NCBI GenBank assembly: GCA_023435565.1
Contig: JAEYRN010000069.1
Coordinates: forward strand, 60,842-124,841
Reading direction: 5' to 3'
Source: Bacillota bacterium
GTDB taxonomy: Bacteria > Bacillota > UBA4882 > UBA8346
DNA: 64,000 nt
Shown: positions 17,050 to 25,498 of the stretch, one piece after another
Layout: each line of letters starts with the position of its first letter
How positions within the stretch are numbered: position 1 is the first letter of the stretch
The notes under the pieces: generated by a model
What the model was told of the DNA's origin: nothing
Database searches by the model: none
What the model saw: the letters and a program-made list of their open reading frames with translations, nothing else
Made by a program: the position numbers and the translations under genes

Positions 17050-17589
17050 ATGTTAATGCAAATATTATGGTTAATTTTTATTTACTTTGTAGCAGGGTTA
17101 ACCGGTAATACTTTTCAAAGAAAAATGTCGAGTCAAAAGAAGAATAATCTTTTGGGCCGGTTTAAATCGGTCCTAGCACCATTCTTCATTGGGCTTGGTG
17201 GGGTCTTAACTGCAGATTTGCTGAGTGAAGGTAATCCGCTTTGGCCAGCCTTGGGATTGGTAAGCGGTATGGCTGGAGTATTATACCCCCTTTGGCGTCA
17301 ATCCGAACAAGGTCCTGAAGTGGGTTTGGCAGTATATTTTGGTGGGGTATTTTATTTAAAGCCTGTTATTGCTTTGACCGGTATTGGTTTTGCCTTAGAA
17401 GTCCTGTTATTAAGTAAGGATTGGGTGTTAACTGTTAGCTTATTTTGCGGCATTTTACCGGTTTTATTTAGCTTTTCTCAGGTAAATCCCTTATTTTTCT
17501 GGGCTGCGGTTGTGATTCAATTAATCTTTTTATTTAAGTTTAAAAATGAAATTCAATCGAGAATTAAAGGGTTCTTCAATCCGAATTAA
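17050..17589 (+). CDS. Polytopic membrane protein, PlsY-like without the catalytic motifs
   Basis: 179 aa with about five hydrophobic segments. Size, the number of segments and the C-terminal charged end (FKFKNEIQSRIKG, compare HRENI-RL-KG in PlsY) resemble the glycerol-3-phosphate acyltransferase PlsY. However, the glycine-rich GSGN-GATN loop is replaced by NTFQRKMSSQKKNNLLGRFKS (quoted length within limits), and the GH-FP/GGKG loops are degenerate (AGVLYPLWRQSEQGPEVG). If related, it is probably not an active acyltransferase. It begins 14 bp after ribF without a clear ribosome site; ATG 17050 and ATG 17056 are both possible. Confidence 0.55.
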   Translation: MLMQILWLIFIYFVAGLTGNTFQRKMSSQKKNNLLGRFKSVLAPFFIGLGGVLTADLLSEGNPLWPALGLVSGMAGVLYPLWRQSEQGPEVGLAVYFGGVFYLKPVIALTGIGFALEVLLLSKDWVLTVSLFCGILPVLFSFSQVNPLFFWAAVVIQLIFLFKFKNEIQSRIKGFFNPN

Positions 17590-17620
17590 TCAATCGGATA
17601 TATCTTTTCTTCATCCCACC

Positions 17621-17705
17621 TAGAAAATGCTATCGATGCTTGTCGATCCACGTCAACCCATTTTCATGTTTTCGCTTGGGTCAACAGGAAGTTGACGTGG
17701 ACGAC
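17621..17705 (-). repeat. Dispersed repeat R1, copy B (inverted)
   Basis: Read on the minus strand it runs GTCGTCCACGTCAAC ... GTTGACGTGGATCGAC ... ATCGATAGCATTTTCTA, the same order as copy A with a different central loop (here TTGACCCA and TGGGTTGA can also pair). It lies in the spacer between the PlsY-like gene and ppdK. Confidence 0.85.
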
Positions 17706-17822
17706 TTTTTACTAAAAATTTATGAATCGAGGGAGGAACTTAAATCAAAAATCGCGAATCATACTTTTCGGATTAACGTTCTTTTATAATAGATACACTA
17801 TCAATACTTAGGAGGTAATTAG

Positions 17823-20552
17823 ATGGCAAAATACGTTTACTCTTTCGGTGGCGGAAAAGCCGACGGAAATGAGTCAATGAAGAACCTGTTGGGTGGAAAA
17901 GGAGCAAACTTGGCGGAAATGGCCGGACACTCCGCGCTTCGCCTGCCGGTTCCTCCCGGATTTACCATTACTACTGAAGTTTGTACATACTATTATGAAA
18001 ACAAACAATCTTACCCCAAGGAACTTCAGGCCCAAGTCAAAGAAGCCCTTGAAAAAGTGGAAAAATTGATGGGTAAAAAGTTTGGGGACACTAAAAACCC
18101 GCTGTTGGTTTCTGTCCGTTCCGGAGCCCGAAAATCGATGCCCGGAATGATGGATACCGTTTTGAATGTTGGGTTAAATGATGAAACTGTTAAAGGTATA
18201 ATCGAAAAGACAAATAACCCGCGTTTTGCTTATGATGCATATCGGCGTTTAATTATGATGTATGCCGATGTCGTCATGGAAAAAGCCGCAGGTATCGAAC
18301 CAAAAGATGGCAAAGGTGTTCGAAAGATTCTTGACGAGCGTTTGGAGGAGGTCAAGAAGAAAAAAGGTTACAAGAACGATACCGATTTAACCGCCGACGA
18401 TTTGAAACAATTAGTAACCGAGTTTAAACAGATTGTCAAGGATGTTCTTGGCAAACCTTTCCCTGAGAATCCCGAGGATCAACTTTGGGGTGGAATCGGC
18501 GCTGTTTTCATGAGTTGGAACGGTAAACGGGCTGTAGAATACCGTAGGATTGAAAAAATTCCCGATGAATGGGGCACTGCGGTTAACGTCCAATCGATGG
18601 TCTTTGGTAATATGGGTGAAGATTCAGCAACCGGTGTTGCTTTTACCCGAAACCCCGGTAATGGAGAAAACCAATTTTACGGCGAGTATCTAGTTAACGC
18701 TCAGGGCGAGGATGTGGTTGCCGGTATCCGTACTCCGGCCCCAATCAACGAATATTCCAAGAATGATCAAAGCGCGCATCTTCCTACTCTAGAACAAACA
18801 ATGCCGAAGATTTATAAAGAGTTATACGATATCCAAAATCGCCTGGAAAAGCATTATCACGATATGCAGGATATTGAGTTTACTATTGAAAAAGGTACTT
18901 TATACATGTTGCAATGCCGGGTTGGCAAACGAAATGGTGTCGCAGCCGTCCGGATGGCTACCGAGATGCAGAAAGAAAAATTAATTGATGCTGAAACCGC
19001 AGTAATGCGGGTAGCACCGACCCAATTAGTCGAGTTGCTTCTACCGATGCTTGATCCGGCTGCCGAAAAGAGCGCCAAAGCGATTGCCAAAGGGCTTCCT
19101 GCCGGACCCGGCGGCGCTAAAGGACGCGCCGTATTTACCAGCGAAGACGCCGTAGCATGGGCCTCCAAGGGGGAGAGAGTAATCTTAGTCCGTGAAGAAA
19201 CTTCTCCTGAAGATGTCGACGGCATGCACAAAGCCCAGGCAATCCTAACCACCAAGGGAGGTATGACTTCCCATGCCGCTTTAGTCGCCCGTGGTTGGGG
19301 CAAATGCTGTGTGGTAGGTTGTTCAGAGATTGAAGTCACTGGAAAAACTTTCATTACTAAGAATGGTCAAATTATCAAAGAAGGCGATTGGATAACTATC
19401 AACGGCACTAGAGGCTTGGTATATGAGGGAGAGCTTCCGTTGGTTGACGCTGATCTCGAACACAACCCATCATACTTAGACCTCATGAAACTTTGCGATC
19501 AGATTAAAACATTAAAAATCCGGACTAACGCCGACGCTCCGAAAGACACCGCCAAGGCGGTCCAATTCGGTGCCGAAGGTATTGGGCTCTTCCGGACTGA
19601 GCATATGTTCTACGGTGAAGGAAGCGATAAGCCGTTATTCCTGCTCCGAAAGATGATTATGAGTAAAAGCGCTGAGGAACGACGGTCCGCTCTGAATGAA
19701 CTATTCCCATTCGTAAAGAATGATATTAAAGCTACTATGGAAGTATTAAATGGATTGCCGATCACAATCCGTTTGCTGGATCCGCCGCTCCATGAATTCG
19801 TGCCTCATTCCGAGGACAAATTGGTCGCTTTGGCGAAAGAACTTGGTGTAGATTTGGCCGAAGTTAAAAAACGCGGTGAAGGATTACGCGAGAACAACCC
19901 AATGCTTGGCCACCGCGGAGTTCGTTTGGGAATCACCTATCCCGAAGTTTCCGAGATGCAGATCAGGGCTATTCTTGAAGCTGCCGGCGAGCTGGTCAAA
20001 GAAGGCAAAAAGGCTTATCCGGAGATTATGATCCCGGTTACCTGCACTGTTAACGAATTAAATGATCAAAGAAAGATGGTTGACAGAGTATATAGTGAAG
20101 TATGTCAAAAACTCGGTCTTAAAGAGATTCCCTATATGTTCGGAACCATGATCGAGATTCCGCGCGCTGCCTTAACTGCCGGTAAAATGGCGGAAACAGC
20201 CGAGTTCTTCTCTTTCGGAACCAATGACTTGACCCAGATGAGCTTTGGTTTCTCCCGTGATGATATTGGCGGTTTCTTACCGGATTACCTGGATAAGAAA
20301 ATATTAAAGGATGATCCGTTCCAAACTATCGACCAAGAAGGTGTAGGCGAGCTAATTAAGTTTGGTATTGATCGCGGCCGGAGCACCAGAAAAGAATTGA
20401 AAGTCGGTATCTGCGGCGAGCACGGCGGTGATCCCGACTCGGTTAAATTCTGTCACCGTGTTGGAATGAACTATGTTTCCTGTTCACCGTTCCGGGTTCC
20501 TATAGCTCGGTTGGCTGCAGCCCAGGCTGTGGTTGAGGGTAAAAAGAAATAA
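17823..20552 (+). CDS. ppdK: Pyruvate, phosphate dikinase
   Basis: 909 aa, usual length. Interconverts pyruvate + ATP + Pi and PEP + AMP + PPi; in anaerobic Bacillota it often serves glycolysis or gluconeogenesis. Order of domains: N-terminal ATP-binding part (FGGGKADGNESMKNLLGGKGANLAEM; SVRSGARKSMPGMMDTVLN), central phosphohistidine domain (GGMTSHAALVARG, His about residue 483), and C-terminal PEP/pyruvate TIM barrel (GAEGIGLFRTEHMF, LGHRGVRLG, FGTNDLTQM, GICGEHGGD). AGGAGG precedes the ATG. Single gene, closed by a strong terminator. Codon use is biased to C/G-ending codons compared with neighbours, suggesting high expression. Confidence 0.97.
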   Translation: MAKYVYSFGGGKADGNESMKNLLGGKGANLAEMAGHSALRLPVPPGFTITTEVCTYYYENKQSYPKELQAQVKEALEKVEKLMGKKFGDTKNPLLVSVRSGARKSMPGMMDTVLNVGLNDETVKGIIEKTNNPRFAYDAYRRLIMMYADVVMEKAAGIEPKDGKGVRKILDERLEEVKKKKGYKNDTDLTADDLKQLVTEFKQIVKDVLGKPFPENPEDQLWGGIGAVFMSWNGKRAVEYRRIEKIPDEWGTAVNVQSMVFGNMGEDSATGVAFTRNPGNGENQFYGEYLVNAQGEDVVAGIRTPAPINEYSKNDQSAHLPTLEQTMPKIYKELYDIQNRLEKHYHDMQDIEFTIEKGTLYMLQCRVGKRNGVAAVRMATEMQKEKLIDAETAVMRVAPTQLVELLLPMLDPAAEKSAKAIAKGLPAGPGGAKGRAVFTSEDAVAWASKGERVILVREETSPEDVDGMHKAQAILTTKGGMTSHAALVARGWGKCCVVGCSEIEVTGKTFITKNGQIIKEGDWITINGTRGLVYEGELPLVDADLEHNPSYLDLMKLCDQIKTLKIRTNADAPKDTAKAVQFGAEGIGLFRTEHMFYGEGSDKPLFLLRKMIMSKSAEERRSALNELFPFVKNDIKATMEVLNGLPITIRLLDPPLHEFVPHSEDKLVALAKELGVDLAEVKKRGEGLRENNPMLGHRGVRLGITYPEVSEMQIRAILEAAGELVKEGKKAYPEIMIPVTCTVNELNDQRKMVDRVYSEVCQKLGLKEIPYMFGTMIEIPRAALTAGKMAETAEFFSFGTNDLTQMSFGFSRDDIGGFLPDYLDKKILKDDPFQTIDQEGVGELIKFGIDRGRSTRKELKVGICGEHGGDPDSVKFCHRVGMNYVSCSPFRVPIARLAAAQAVVEGKKK

Positions 20553-20572
20553 GTAATTTACATCAATAAAGA

Positions 20573-20608
20573 AAGCGGGAGCTTAATGGTTCCCGCTTTT
20601 TTGTTTTT
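20573..20608 (+). terminator. Intrinsic terminator of ppdK
   Basis: AAGCGGGA / TCCCGCTT stem (8 bp) with a 10-base loop and a T-rich tract, 20 bp after the stop codon. Confidence 0.9.
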
Positions 20609-20751
20609 TGATTTAAGATTTGTTAATTATTGAAATAATTAACTAAAAGGTTTTAGATGATTATGTTGAAGATACTCCTAAAGTAAAAGTAACAGTCCCT
20701 TATTTATAATCGGACTTAAATATTCTATCTGTCGATGAAATTATTGATTTA

Positions 20752-20965
20752 TAAAATCCGTGTCAATCCCATATTCTTGTCAAAATAATATTCTTTATAG
20801 ACAGGATTAACACGGATTTACGGGATTTCTTTTTTAATCCTGTCAGTCATTTAAATCATGTAAAGATAATAGACTGTCTCTGTGAAAATTATTATTGAAA
20901 AATCCGTGTTCATCCGTGTAAATCCTGTCTAAAGCAAGGTTTTAAATAGGAATTAACAGGATTTT
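20752..20965. repeat. Imperfect palindromic word repeat (AATCCGTGT / AATCCTGTC)
   Basis: The words AATCCGTGT and AATCCTGTC and their complements recur here: forward at about 20754-20770 and 20899-20929, reversed at about 20800-20827 and 20951-20965. The stretch is thus a set of inverted copies of a short degenerate phrase. No open frame of interest. Confidence 0.7.
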
Positions 20966-20988
20966 CATTATTATCAACAACCATCTGA

Positions 20989-21104
20989 GAGAATTGCATA
21001 ATATAAAATTTAAGCATCAGCTCACAATATATTGATAGATACATCTGGGTTTGTCACTATATATTGTGGGCCGAAGGGTCAACTAAGGTAATTATGCAAT
21101 TCTC
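20989..21104. repeat. MITE-like element upstream of the barrel gene
   Basis: 116 bp with perfect 14-bp inverted ends GAGAATTGCATAAT (20989-21002) and ATTATGCAATTCTC (21091-21104). An inner pair CACAATATAT (21023-21032) and ATATATTGTG (21059-21068) makes a nested palindrome. Non-coding; it ends 40 bp before the next gene. Confidence 0.75.
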
Positions 21105-21143
21105 ATATCTAATATAAGATTAATAATTAAGCGGAGGTTATAA

Positions 21144-21728
21144 ATGAGGGTATTTTATGTTTGGATTGCGGTAATTGTATTACTCCTATTTACTTCCATT
21201 TCTGCGATAGCTTCACCTGTTTCTAACGAATTTGACAAAATTTTGTTTTACGGAATTTATAATGATTTTAACGGGGGAGATATTAAAGGAGATACCATGG
21301 GGTCTTTTGCCGGCTCCGGAATCGGCATTTTAGTTCCGTTATCTTCTAACGGTAGTATTGGCTTGGAGTACTCGTCCAAGGATTATGACAATCTTTATTA
21401 TGAGTTACAAGCGTCAACCCTATTTCAGGAAGAGCATTTGTTACGGTTCAATTTTTCCAGATATGGCAAAGATGGGACCATTTCCCATTTTGGGGCTTAC
21501 AAGAATTATCCGGTCAATGATATGTTTCAAGCCTATTTTGGCGCTGGATTGTCAATGGTCTGCTTTGATGAAGAAAAGGACCCGGAAGATTGGGCCTATT
21601 TTTCTTTGTATTTCGAAGCTCAAGGCCAAATGAGGGTTACTGAAAATATGTTCTTATACGCCGGGGCTTTGTATGATTACCATTTGGATAGCGCCAGTAT
21701 GGAAGCAGGATTGGGAGTTAATTTCTAA
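21144..21728 (+). CDS. Predicted outer-membrane beta-barrel-like protein
   Basis: 194 aa, family not recognised. A clear signal peptide (residues 1-23, VWIAVIVLLLFTSISAIASP, cleavage near ASP). The mature part consists of short segments with alternating hydrophobic residues, aromatic belts and Gly/Asp/Asn turns (SIGLEYSSKDYDNLYYELQAS; MFQAYFGAGLSMVCF), and it ends MEAGLGVNF with a terminal Phe, as in outer-membrane barrels. GGAGG precedes the ATG. If correct, the cell has an outer membrane. A secreted protein of other fold remains possible. Confidence 0.6.
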   Translation: MRVFYVWIAVIVLLLFTSISAIASPVSNEFDKILFYGIYNDFNGGDIKGDTMGSFAGSGIGILVPLSSNGSIGLEYSSKDYDNLYYELQASTLFQEEHLLRFNFSRYGKDGTISHFGAYKNYPVNDMFQAYFGAGLSMVCFDEEKDPEDWAYFSLYFEAQGQMRVTENMFLYAGALYDYHLDSASMEAGLGVNF

Positions 21729-21795
21729 TCGGGATTTATTAGAATCTAATTGACTTACGTTTGTAATAATAAATAAATATTTTTTTTGCCACAAA

Positions 21796-21877
21796 GTCGT
21801 CCACGTCAACATCCTGTTGACCCACGTTATATAATGAAAAGTTGATGTGGATCGACAAGCATCGATAGCATTTTCTA
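21796..21877 (+). repeat. Dispersed repeat R1, copy C
   Basis: 82 bp, nearly identical to copy A (same order of arms and the same ATCGACAAGCATCGATAG part; a few substitutions in the loop and one in the second arm). Lies in the 329-bp spacer before the DUF4349 gene. Confidence 0.85.
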
Positions 21878-21905
21878 GATAAGCACAGAGACACAGAGAG
21901 ATATT

Positions 21906-21949
21906 AAAACAGTAGGTAAACTTGAAAACCTACTGTTTTTTCTTTTTTT
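21906..21949 (+). terminator. Strong intrinsic terminator
   Basis: AAAACAGTAGGT / ACCTACTGTTTT stem (12 bp), 10-base loop, then a long T tract. It follows repeat R1 copy C and closes the transcript of the barrel gene. Confidence 0.85.
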
Positions 21950-22057
21950 GGGTGTATTGTTAAAATAATGAAGGTAAAAATGAGATAATTAGCGAATCAC
22001 AAACAATAAATATTTGGTATTAAATATTTTTCAAAGACAGAAATGGGAGGAATTATT

Positions 22058-22939
22058 ATGAATCAAAAAAGAATTAAAGCCGTACAACAGGGGTTGATTG
22101 TTTGCGGAATTGGATTTTTGCTTTTATTTTTATTCCGGTTCGGTTTTGAATTTAACCGCCCGGCATACTCGTTAAGTAATTATTCTAATGTTTACTCCGG
22201 TTGGGACCGGTTTGAATATAAGGTTAAAAATGTAGCCAGCTCCAAAATGGTTTTGCAAGAAGGGGGACACTCCTATAATGTCGATCAAAAATATCAAAAA
22301 ATCGCCGATATAAATACAAGTAGTAATAATTTTGAAAAAGACGAACAAAAGATTAGGTCTGCTATTACTAAGTATAAAGCATTGATTCAGTTTGAAAACA
22401 ACTCAGGCCTGCCGGGAACAAGGTCCTTACAAATGGCGATTGGTGTCCCTCCCCATGAATTCGATAATATAATTCCTGAGTTGAAAAAGATCGGCCATTT
22501 ACAGTCCTTAAATATAAATAAAGTTGATAAGACCAATGAATTTAAGGAATTAAAGGGAAAGCGCCAGTCCCTGGAACAAACCCGGTCTGCATTACTTGCT
22601 TTAAAATTAAAAGGCGGCAAAATCGATGAATTTGTCAATCTCGAGAACCGAATCCTGGAGATAGAAGAACAGATCCAAAATCTCGGCGTCCAGCTAGGCG
22701 ACTATGACGCTACTAATGAATTTTGTACTGTAAAAGTGTCTTTAATAGAAAAAGCGCTTCAAATTAAATCTTCAGTGGCGCAAAAAATAGTTTCCGCTCT
22801 GGAGTGGACTTTCAAATATTATTTTTTGTTCATCCTTACGATGTTTATTGCCGGTTTAACTATTTTGATCGGACTTACGGCGTTGGAGAAGTTAAAATCC
22901 GTGTTTGAGATTGGTGGGAAATCAGCAAGTTCAAAGTAA
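22058..22939 (+). CDS. DUF4349 domain-containing membrane protein
   Basis: 293 aa. Two hydrophobic segments, near residues 11-30 (QQGLIVCGIGFLLLFLFRF) and near 256-278 (YYFLFILTMFIAGLTILIGL), enclose an extracytoplasmic part with a helical hairpin (KELKGKRQSLEQTRSALLALKLKGGKIDEFVNLENRILEIEEQIQ, quoted in overlapping parts: KELKGKRQSLEQ and VNLENRILEIEEQI). This order is typical of DUF4349, function unknown. The ATG at 22058 has GGGAGG eight bases before it; an ATG at 22043 would precede that site. Confidence 0.82.
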   Translation: MNQKRIKAVQQGLIVCGIGFLLLFLFRFGFEFNRPAYSLSNYSNVYSGWDRFEYKVKNVASSKMVLQEGGHSYNVDQKYQKIADINTSSNNFEKDEQKIRSAITKYKALIQFENNSGLPGTRSLQMAIGVPPHEFDNIIPELKKIGHLQSLNINKVDKTNEFKELKGKRQSLEQTRSALLALKLKGGKIDEFVNLENRILEIEEQIQNLGVQLGDYDATNEFCTVKVSLIEKALQIKSSVAQKIVSALEWTFKYYFLFILTMFIAGLTILIGLTALEKLKSVFEIGGKSASSK

Positions 22940-23041
22940 ATATTTAGGATAAATGGGTTGTTTAACATAATTCTTCATGTTATGATTATTAATGGCTTAT
23001 TAAGGAAAAATGGCTTTAATTTTTAACCGGAGGTTAAATCG

Positions 23042-23773
23042 GTGAGAATAAGACAAAGATTGATAAAAAGTTTGGTTTTTGGAGTTTTATTTTTAGTATT
23101 GGTTTTTGGGCTAGCTTCAGTTAGTCGGGCGGATGATGAAAAGTACTATTTTGGATTAATAAATGTAGAAAATAGTTTAAAAGGTGACTTTAATGGTAGG
23201 ACAACATATGATTTCGTAGAAAGTTCGACAATGTGTCGGGTACCAAAAGTCGATAGCGGCTCGGGTTATGGGTTTTTAATTGGCGGGATTAAACATAATC
23301 TAGCTGGGGAAATTTTTTATATTCGTTCAACCCACGAAACGTCGTTTCTTGGCGTTTATGATTTTGATGGTAGTGGTGATTTTGAACCGGACGAAGTATA
23401 TAGTTTTGAAAGCGATGGTGAATATGAGGTATGGGGGTTTAATATAAAACATTACTGGATAAACTTATTTGATAACAGATTTCGATTTTGTGGGCAAATC
23501 GGGGCCAACTTCCCAAAATTCACCATGGAAGATGGATCCTACAAGGAAGACGATATTACGACTTACAGCGATTCAATCTTTACTGGTTACGGATTAGAAG
23601 CCGGTTTGGGCTTTTTATTACATATCAATAAAAAATTGGCTATAAATGGTTCAGCAGTATATTATCAAATTCGAATTAATCGTCTTAAAGGTTTTGGTTC
23701 AGAGAGAGAACCAAAAGGAGATTTTGATGGAAGAGGAAGCAGGTATACTCTTGGGATAAATTACTTTTTTTAA
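23042..23773 (+). CDS. Secreted, predicted beta-barrel-like protein, paralog 1
   Basis: 243 aa, start GTG after GGAGG. Signal peptide residues 1-30 (LVFGVLFLVLVFGLASVSRADD). The mature protein is beta-rich with Gly/Asp turns and ends RYTLGINYFF, a C-terminus like that of outer-membrane barrels. It shares phrases with the next gene (KGDFNG / EGDFDG; KKLAINGSAVYYQIRINRLKGF / NKIALDCSLVYQRMIMDEIKAF), so the two are tandem paralogs. No family name recognised. Confidence 0.6.
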   Translation: MRIRQRLIKSLVFGVLFLVLVFGLASVSRADDEKYYFGLINVENSLKGDFNGRTTYDFVESSTMCRVPKVDSGSGYGFLIGGIKHNLAGEIFYIRSTHETSFLGVYDFDGSGDFEPDEVYSFESDGEYEVWGFNIKHYWINLFDNRFRFCGQIGANFPKFTMEDGSYKEDDITTYSDSIFTGYGLEAGLGFLLHINKKLAINGSAVYYQIRINRLKGFGSEREPKGDFDGRGSRYTLGINYFF

Positions 23774-23800
23774 TTACAAGTGAGATTAGGAGGTATTGAT

Positions 23801-24478
23801 TTGAATAAAATTTATATATTTTTAATTTTATTTCTAACCTTAACCTTGGGGTTAACAACTCAAGTATTGGCAGAAGCTCCAAATGAGGGATTCTATATAG
23901 GATTATCTATGCCATATGTTAATATTGAAGGAGATTTTGATGGCGATTCAAGTAATTGGATAAGGGATACGGAAATTGAGTATTACCTTTATGAACATAC
24001 AGCAGAATTGGGACAAGGGATTTTATTTGGTTTTTATAATGAATCATATGCTTTTGAAATAAGTTATTCTCTATCTGAACATGATTATTCTTGGGATACA
24101 ATCTCTGGTAAAATGAGAGATGGTTCCGAATTACAACTATTAAATGCTACAATAAAAAAATATAAATACTTTTCTAACAATAAAAATGCGGTTTATGGAT
24201 TAATAGGATATGGTACTTGTAGGTTTTCTGTGAAAGATAATGTGATTGATTATAACAGTAATGAGATTGATGATGCTACATATTATGGTTCGGGATATCA
24301 TTTAGGTATTGGCTGGTTATATCGTATTAATAATAAAATAGCCTTAGACTGTTCACTTGTCTATCAAAGAATGATTATGGATGAAATTAAAGCATTTGAC
24401 ATTGAATGGTCATTACCCGAAGAAGTTTTGATGGTAAACGAAGTGGCTACTGTAAGTATTAAATACTATATCAAATAA
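23801..24478 (+). CDS. Secreted, predicted beta-barrel-like protein, paralog 2
   Basis: 225 aa from the TTG at 23801, which has AGGAGG seven bases upstream; a GTG at 23780 would lie before that site. Signal peptide MNKIYIFLILFLTLTLGLTTQVLAEA (first 26 residues, quoted as IYIFLILFLTLTLG and VLAEA). Beta-rich mature part with sequence similarity to the preceding gene. Ends VSIKYYIK, so the terminal aromatic residue seen in the other two is missing. More AT-rich than its neighbour. Confidence 0.58.
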   Translation: MNKIYIFLILFLTLTLGLTTQVLAEAPNEGFYIGLSMPYVNIEGDFDGDSSNWIRDTEIEYYLYEHTAELGQGILFGFYNESYAFEISYSLSEHDYSWDTISGKMRDGSELQLLNATIKKYKYFSNNKNAVYGLIGYGTCRFSVKDNVIDYNSNEIDDATYYGSGYHLGIGWLYRINNKIALDCSLVYQRMIMDEIKAFDIEWSLPEEVLMVNEVATVSIKYYIK

Positions 24479-24487
24479 TTTGGAAAC

Positions 24488-25072
24488 TTAGGTTATATCC
24501 GTCAACCACTTTTCTTTAATAATCACCGGCTGATAGGAATCAATATGTTCCAAAGCCTCATTCGGATCGTTTGTTACAAAATACAAACCTCTCGATTCCG
24601 GTTTGGCGAACTTTTGGTCGATAATTTCCTCAAATTGCGCCAGCAGCCGGTTGTAAAAACCATTGGTATTTATTATTACCACCGGTTTGTTGTGGTATTT
24701 TAGTTGTTTCAAAGTAATAATCTCCAGGATTTCTTCCAGGGTGCCGAACCCACCGGGTAGGGCGATAAAAGCATCGGAACGGGCGTCCATGATCGCTTTG
24801 CGTTCCCGCATTCCTTCGGTTACAATCAGCTCGTCACAGCTATCATAAACTACTCCCATCACGTTTAAGGCCTTTGGAATAACCCCGATCACTTTACCGT
24901 GATGTTTATGGACCGCTTTGGCAGTAGCGCCCATCAATCCAATCAAGCCGCCTCCGAATAAAAGCTTGTCGCCACGTAAGGCAATCGCTTCACCTAATCC
25001 TTCCGCCACTTCGAAATAATGACAGTCGATTGAGCAGCTGGAAGAGCTGTAAACACAAATAACTTTATTCAT
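24488..25072 (-). CDS. LOG family protein (TIGR00730-type Rossmann fold)
   Basis: 194 aa. Motifs FGGGLIGLMGA (about residues 40-50) and the PGGFGTLEE signature (about residue 100) are complete. Known: LOG-family enzymes cleave ribose 5-monophosphate from purine ribotides (cytokinin activation in plants, and nucleotide 5'-monophosphate nucleosidase activity in bacteria). It ends 10 bp from the convergent barrel-like gene and is divergent from the glutaredoxin gene. No strong ribosome site is seen. Confidence 0.9.
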   Translation of the reverse strand: MNKVICVYSSSSCSIDCHYFEVAEGLGEAIALRGDKLLFGGGLIGLMGATAKAVHKHHGKVIGVIPKALNVMGVVYDSCDELIVTEGMRERKAIMDARSDAFIALPGGFGTLEEILEIITLKQLKYHNKPVVIINTNGFYNRLLAQFEEIIDQKFAKPESRGLYFVTNDPNEALEHIDSYQPVIIKEKWLTDIT

Positions 25073-25213
25073 GGAAGATAATTATTCTTCCCTTTGTAGC
25101 CAAATCCTTCTTGTTGTTTAAAGATATCTTGAAGGATAAAGAGATTATAAAGCGAAGTGATTTAGCAAATCGTAATATATGAAAGATAAATCCATATACT
25201 TTTGGAGGAATGA

Positions 25214-25498
25214 ATGAGCGAGTTGAAGCCGGAAACAGTTGAAAATAAAGGTAAGGTATTGCTGTATGCCCTGAGTACATGTATCTGGTGTCGAAAGACT
25301 AAAAAACTCTTGGACGAACTGGGTATCGCTTACGATTTTATCGACGTTGATTTATTATCTGGCGAAGATAGTCAAAAAATCCAACAGGAAATTGGGCGCT
25401 GGAACCCCAGTGGTTCATTTCCAACGTTGGTTATCAATAATGCTAAGTGTATTATCGGATTCGAAGAAGAACAGATTCGGAAGGAATTCGGGAAATGA
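25214..25498 (+). CDS. Glutaredoxin-family protein
   Basis: 94 aa. Thioredoxin-fold with the redox motif STCIWCRKTKKLL (CxxC, residues 22-25) and a cis-Pro region SGSFPTLVI. GGAGGA precedes the ATG. Its stop overlaps the start of an FTR-like gene, so the two are translationally coupled and likely form one electron-transfer path. Confidence 0.9.
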   Translation: MSELKPETVENKGKVLLYALSTCIWCRKTKKLLDELGIAYDFIDVDLLSGEDSQKIQQEIGRWNPSGSFPTLVINNAKCIIGFEEEQIRKEFGK

